Assembly: GCA_018394315.1 (NCBI GenBank)
Contig: CP074575.1
Span: forward strand, 833,501-897,500
Source: Mycoplasmatota bacterium
GTDB lineage: Bacteria; Bacillota_I; Bacilli_A; MAG-NZ
Length of the DNA stretch: 64,000 nt
Reading direction: 5' to 3'
The notes beneath the pieces were generated by a model. The model did not search any database. It was not told the DNA's origin and saw nothing but the letters and a program-made list of their open reading frames with translations. This document shows positions 62,667 through 64,000 of this stretch, piece by piece. Within the stretch, counting starts at the first letter, position 1. Each line of letters opens with the position of its first letter. A program made the translations under genes and the position numbers.

Positions 62667-63854
62667 ATGCTTAGAAGCGAACAAAGGATATCAATTTTAT
62701 TAGGAATAATTTTATTTTTTTATTTTTATCCTTTTCTATTTCCTACAGTGGATGAGTCTTTAGCACCTATAAACTTATATATTATTCCGTCATTTTGGTT
62801 AGTGTTAACTATTTATGTAAGAAGTCTTAATAAGGTAACCTTTAAGGCCAAAAGAAGATTTATGAGCAATATAATCTTATGGGTTTTTATTACAGCTTTC
62901 ATATATTTATTAGTTTTTTTTGCTGCAGGAATTATGGATGGATTTGGAAAGAATCCCTATGATACTAGACCTATTGGAATAATTAAGAATGTATTTATAT
63001 ATGGTTCTGTTTTGATTTTAAAAGAATTTGTAAGACATTATTTAATTAACTCAACTCCTAAAAGGAAGATTATACTTTATGGTACGTTGATCGTATTGGT
63101 ATACAGTGTTATAGATGTTAATATGGTCCATTTCTTGAGTTTGAAAGTTACTGAGGATATTGTCTCTTTTGCCATATCTAAATTTATGGTAGTTATTGCA
63201 CTAAATATATTCTTAACTAATATCGCTTACTTATCTGGATATATCCCCTGTATTATCTTTGTATTCTTGCTCAAATTACCATTATGGACTTTAGAAGTTA
63301 TTCCAAATCTTACATGGCTTTCAACTGCTGTGATTGGGCTGATTATTCCTGTGCTAGGTTTAAGTATAATAAATGATAATTATAAAAAGTTATCTAAAAA
63401 AGTGAAAAAAATTCATTATAAGAAACAAAACTTATACGGATGGGTAATAACAGGATTTATATCGGTATGTATTGTATGGTTTGTAGTAGGAGTATTTCCG
63501 ATTGCCCCAACCGTTATAATTACTGGTAGCATGGAACCAGCTATATATCCGGGAGACGTCAGTATTATTAGAAAAATAAATAAGAGTGATGTTGTTGAAG
63601 GAGACGTTGTTCAGTACTGGACAGGAGACTACTTCATTATCCATAGAGTGATTGATATTTATGAAGAAAATGGAACTACGTATTACGTGACTAAGGGAGA
63701 TAATAACCCAAGTAAAGATAGTAAACCTGTAGAAATAGAACAAATAAAAGGTATACTAATGTACACTATTCCTAAGATAGGAAAACCGGCGTTATTGTTG
63801 AAGTCCAAGTCGGATGAGGATATTAATGAACAGATTATGACTTCAAATGATTGA
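62667..63854 (+). CDS. Signal peptidase I, SipW type, with long membrane N-terminus
   Basis: 395 residues. The C-terminal part (from about 275) is an ER/SipW-type signal peptidase: VIITGSMEPAIYPGDVSI carries the nucleophile Ser in GSMEP, EGDVVQYW and IIHRVI (His in place of Lys, as in SipW), then TKGDNNPSKD. The preceding ~270 residues hold about seven hydrophobic segments, far more than the one or two of SipW, so a multi-pass membrane domain is fused to the peptidase. Start ATG 62667 (GGAGAGAT upstream) rather than ATG 62622. A small exported protein follows. Confidence 0.8.
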   Translation: MLRSEQRISILLGIILFFYFYPFLFPTVDESLAPINLYIIPSFWLVLTIYVRSLNKVTFKAKRRFMSNIILWVFITAFIYLLVFFAAGIMDGFGKNPYDTRPIGIIKNVFIYGSVLILKEFVRHYLINSTPKRKIILYGTLIVLVYSVIDVNMVHFLSLKVTEDIVSFAISKFMVVIALNIFLTNIAYLSGYIPCIIFVFLLKLPLWTLEVIPNLTWLSTAVIGLIIPVLGLSIINDNYKKLSKKVKKIHYKKQNLYGWVITGFISVCIVWFVVGVFPIAPTVIITGSMEPAIYPGDVSIIRKINKSDVVEGDVVQYWTGDYFIIHRVIDIYEENGTTYYVTKGDNNPSKDSKPVEIEQIKGILMYTIPKIGKPALLLKSKSDEDINEQIMTSND

Positions 63855-63870
63855 GAGTGAGGAAAATAAA

Positions 63871-64000
63871 ATGATTCAATTAAGTAAGAAAAAGAAGGTT
63901 TCAGTGATAACAGTGTTGAGTTTATTGATTTTATTGTTTGGAATACTCTCCATTTTGAGATACTTTTCTCCAAAAGAGGTGGAAACTGAAGACAGTATTT
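63871..64000 (+). CDS. Start of an exported or membrane protein, cut by the window end
   Basis: 43 codons visible, no stop before the window end. MIQLSKKKKVSVITVLSLL then a hydrophobic helix (LILLFGILSILRYF) and SPKEVETEDSI: a signal peptide or anchor followed by an acidic mature part. The ATG is preceded by GAGGAAAA. It lies 16 bases after the SipW-like peptidase gene and is a plausible substrate for it. Confidence 0.6.
   Translation, partial: MIQLSKKKKVSVITVLSLLILLFGILSILRYFSPKEVETEDSI

Overview
The window is AT-rich DNA of a spore-forming, low-GC Bacillota. It carries the run atpG-atpD-atpC, DUF1146, spoIID, spoIIQ and spoIIID, a YjcZ-type sporulation peptide, a walJ-rlmH pair, T-box and SAM-I leaders, and TTG/GTG starts behind strong Shine-Dalgarno sites. 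The gene order recalls Bacilli. A lineage near Haloplasma, Turicibacter or Izemoplasma would fit, but I cannot fix the genus. TGA is used as a stop.

Positions 1-16287 are chromosomal backbone: the end of the ATP synthase operon, two tandem zinc-ribbon acyltransferases, a GltS-type symporter, the sporulation genes, YigZ, DegV (with an apparent frameshift at its start), the CCA-adding enzyme, YhaM, a very large PrsA/SurA-like lipoprotein, the WalJ metallo-hydrolase and RlmH.

From the last codons of rlmH the character changes. The 18 bases ending rlmH (GCGCCGTACCATAAATAG, 16270-16287) recur as direct repeats near 16335, 16400, 17660, 24174, 25490, 32011, 36781 and 42635. This is the arrangement of staphylococcal SCC elements, whose Ccr serine recombinases integrate at the 3' end of rlmH around a TATCATAA core. 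The segments between repeats hold accessory genes and decayed gene pieces: a membrane-anchored XRE regulator, a 1771-residue DUF4011-helicase-Vsr-like protein (probable phage defence), a large-serine-recombinase remnant, GNATs, proBAC behind a proline T-box, an amino-acid ABC importer behind a His-type T-box, a radical SAM SPL-like protein, ABC exporters and several lipoproteins. I read 16288 to at least 42652 as a composite SCC-like island outside the staphylococci, with no intact recombinase in view.

From 43.8 kb on there is a PadR/DUF2812 pair with a clear palindromic operator, GNAT, metallo-hydrolase, T-box-controlled asnB, an MFS/ArsR pair, typA, a SAM-I riboswitch with metNIQ, an ABC exporter, ThuA-like and methyltransferase genes and DUF4438. 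These are followed by a PlcR-like regulator (minus strand) divergent from a 38-residue exported peptide, which looks like an undescribed PlcR-PapR-type signalling pair, then an HD-GYP phosphodiesterase and a SipW-type signal peptidase. Whether the region after 42.65 kb belongs to the island is unresolved.
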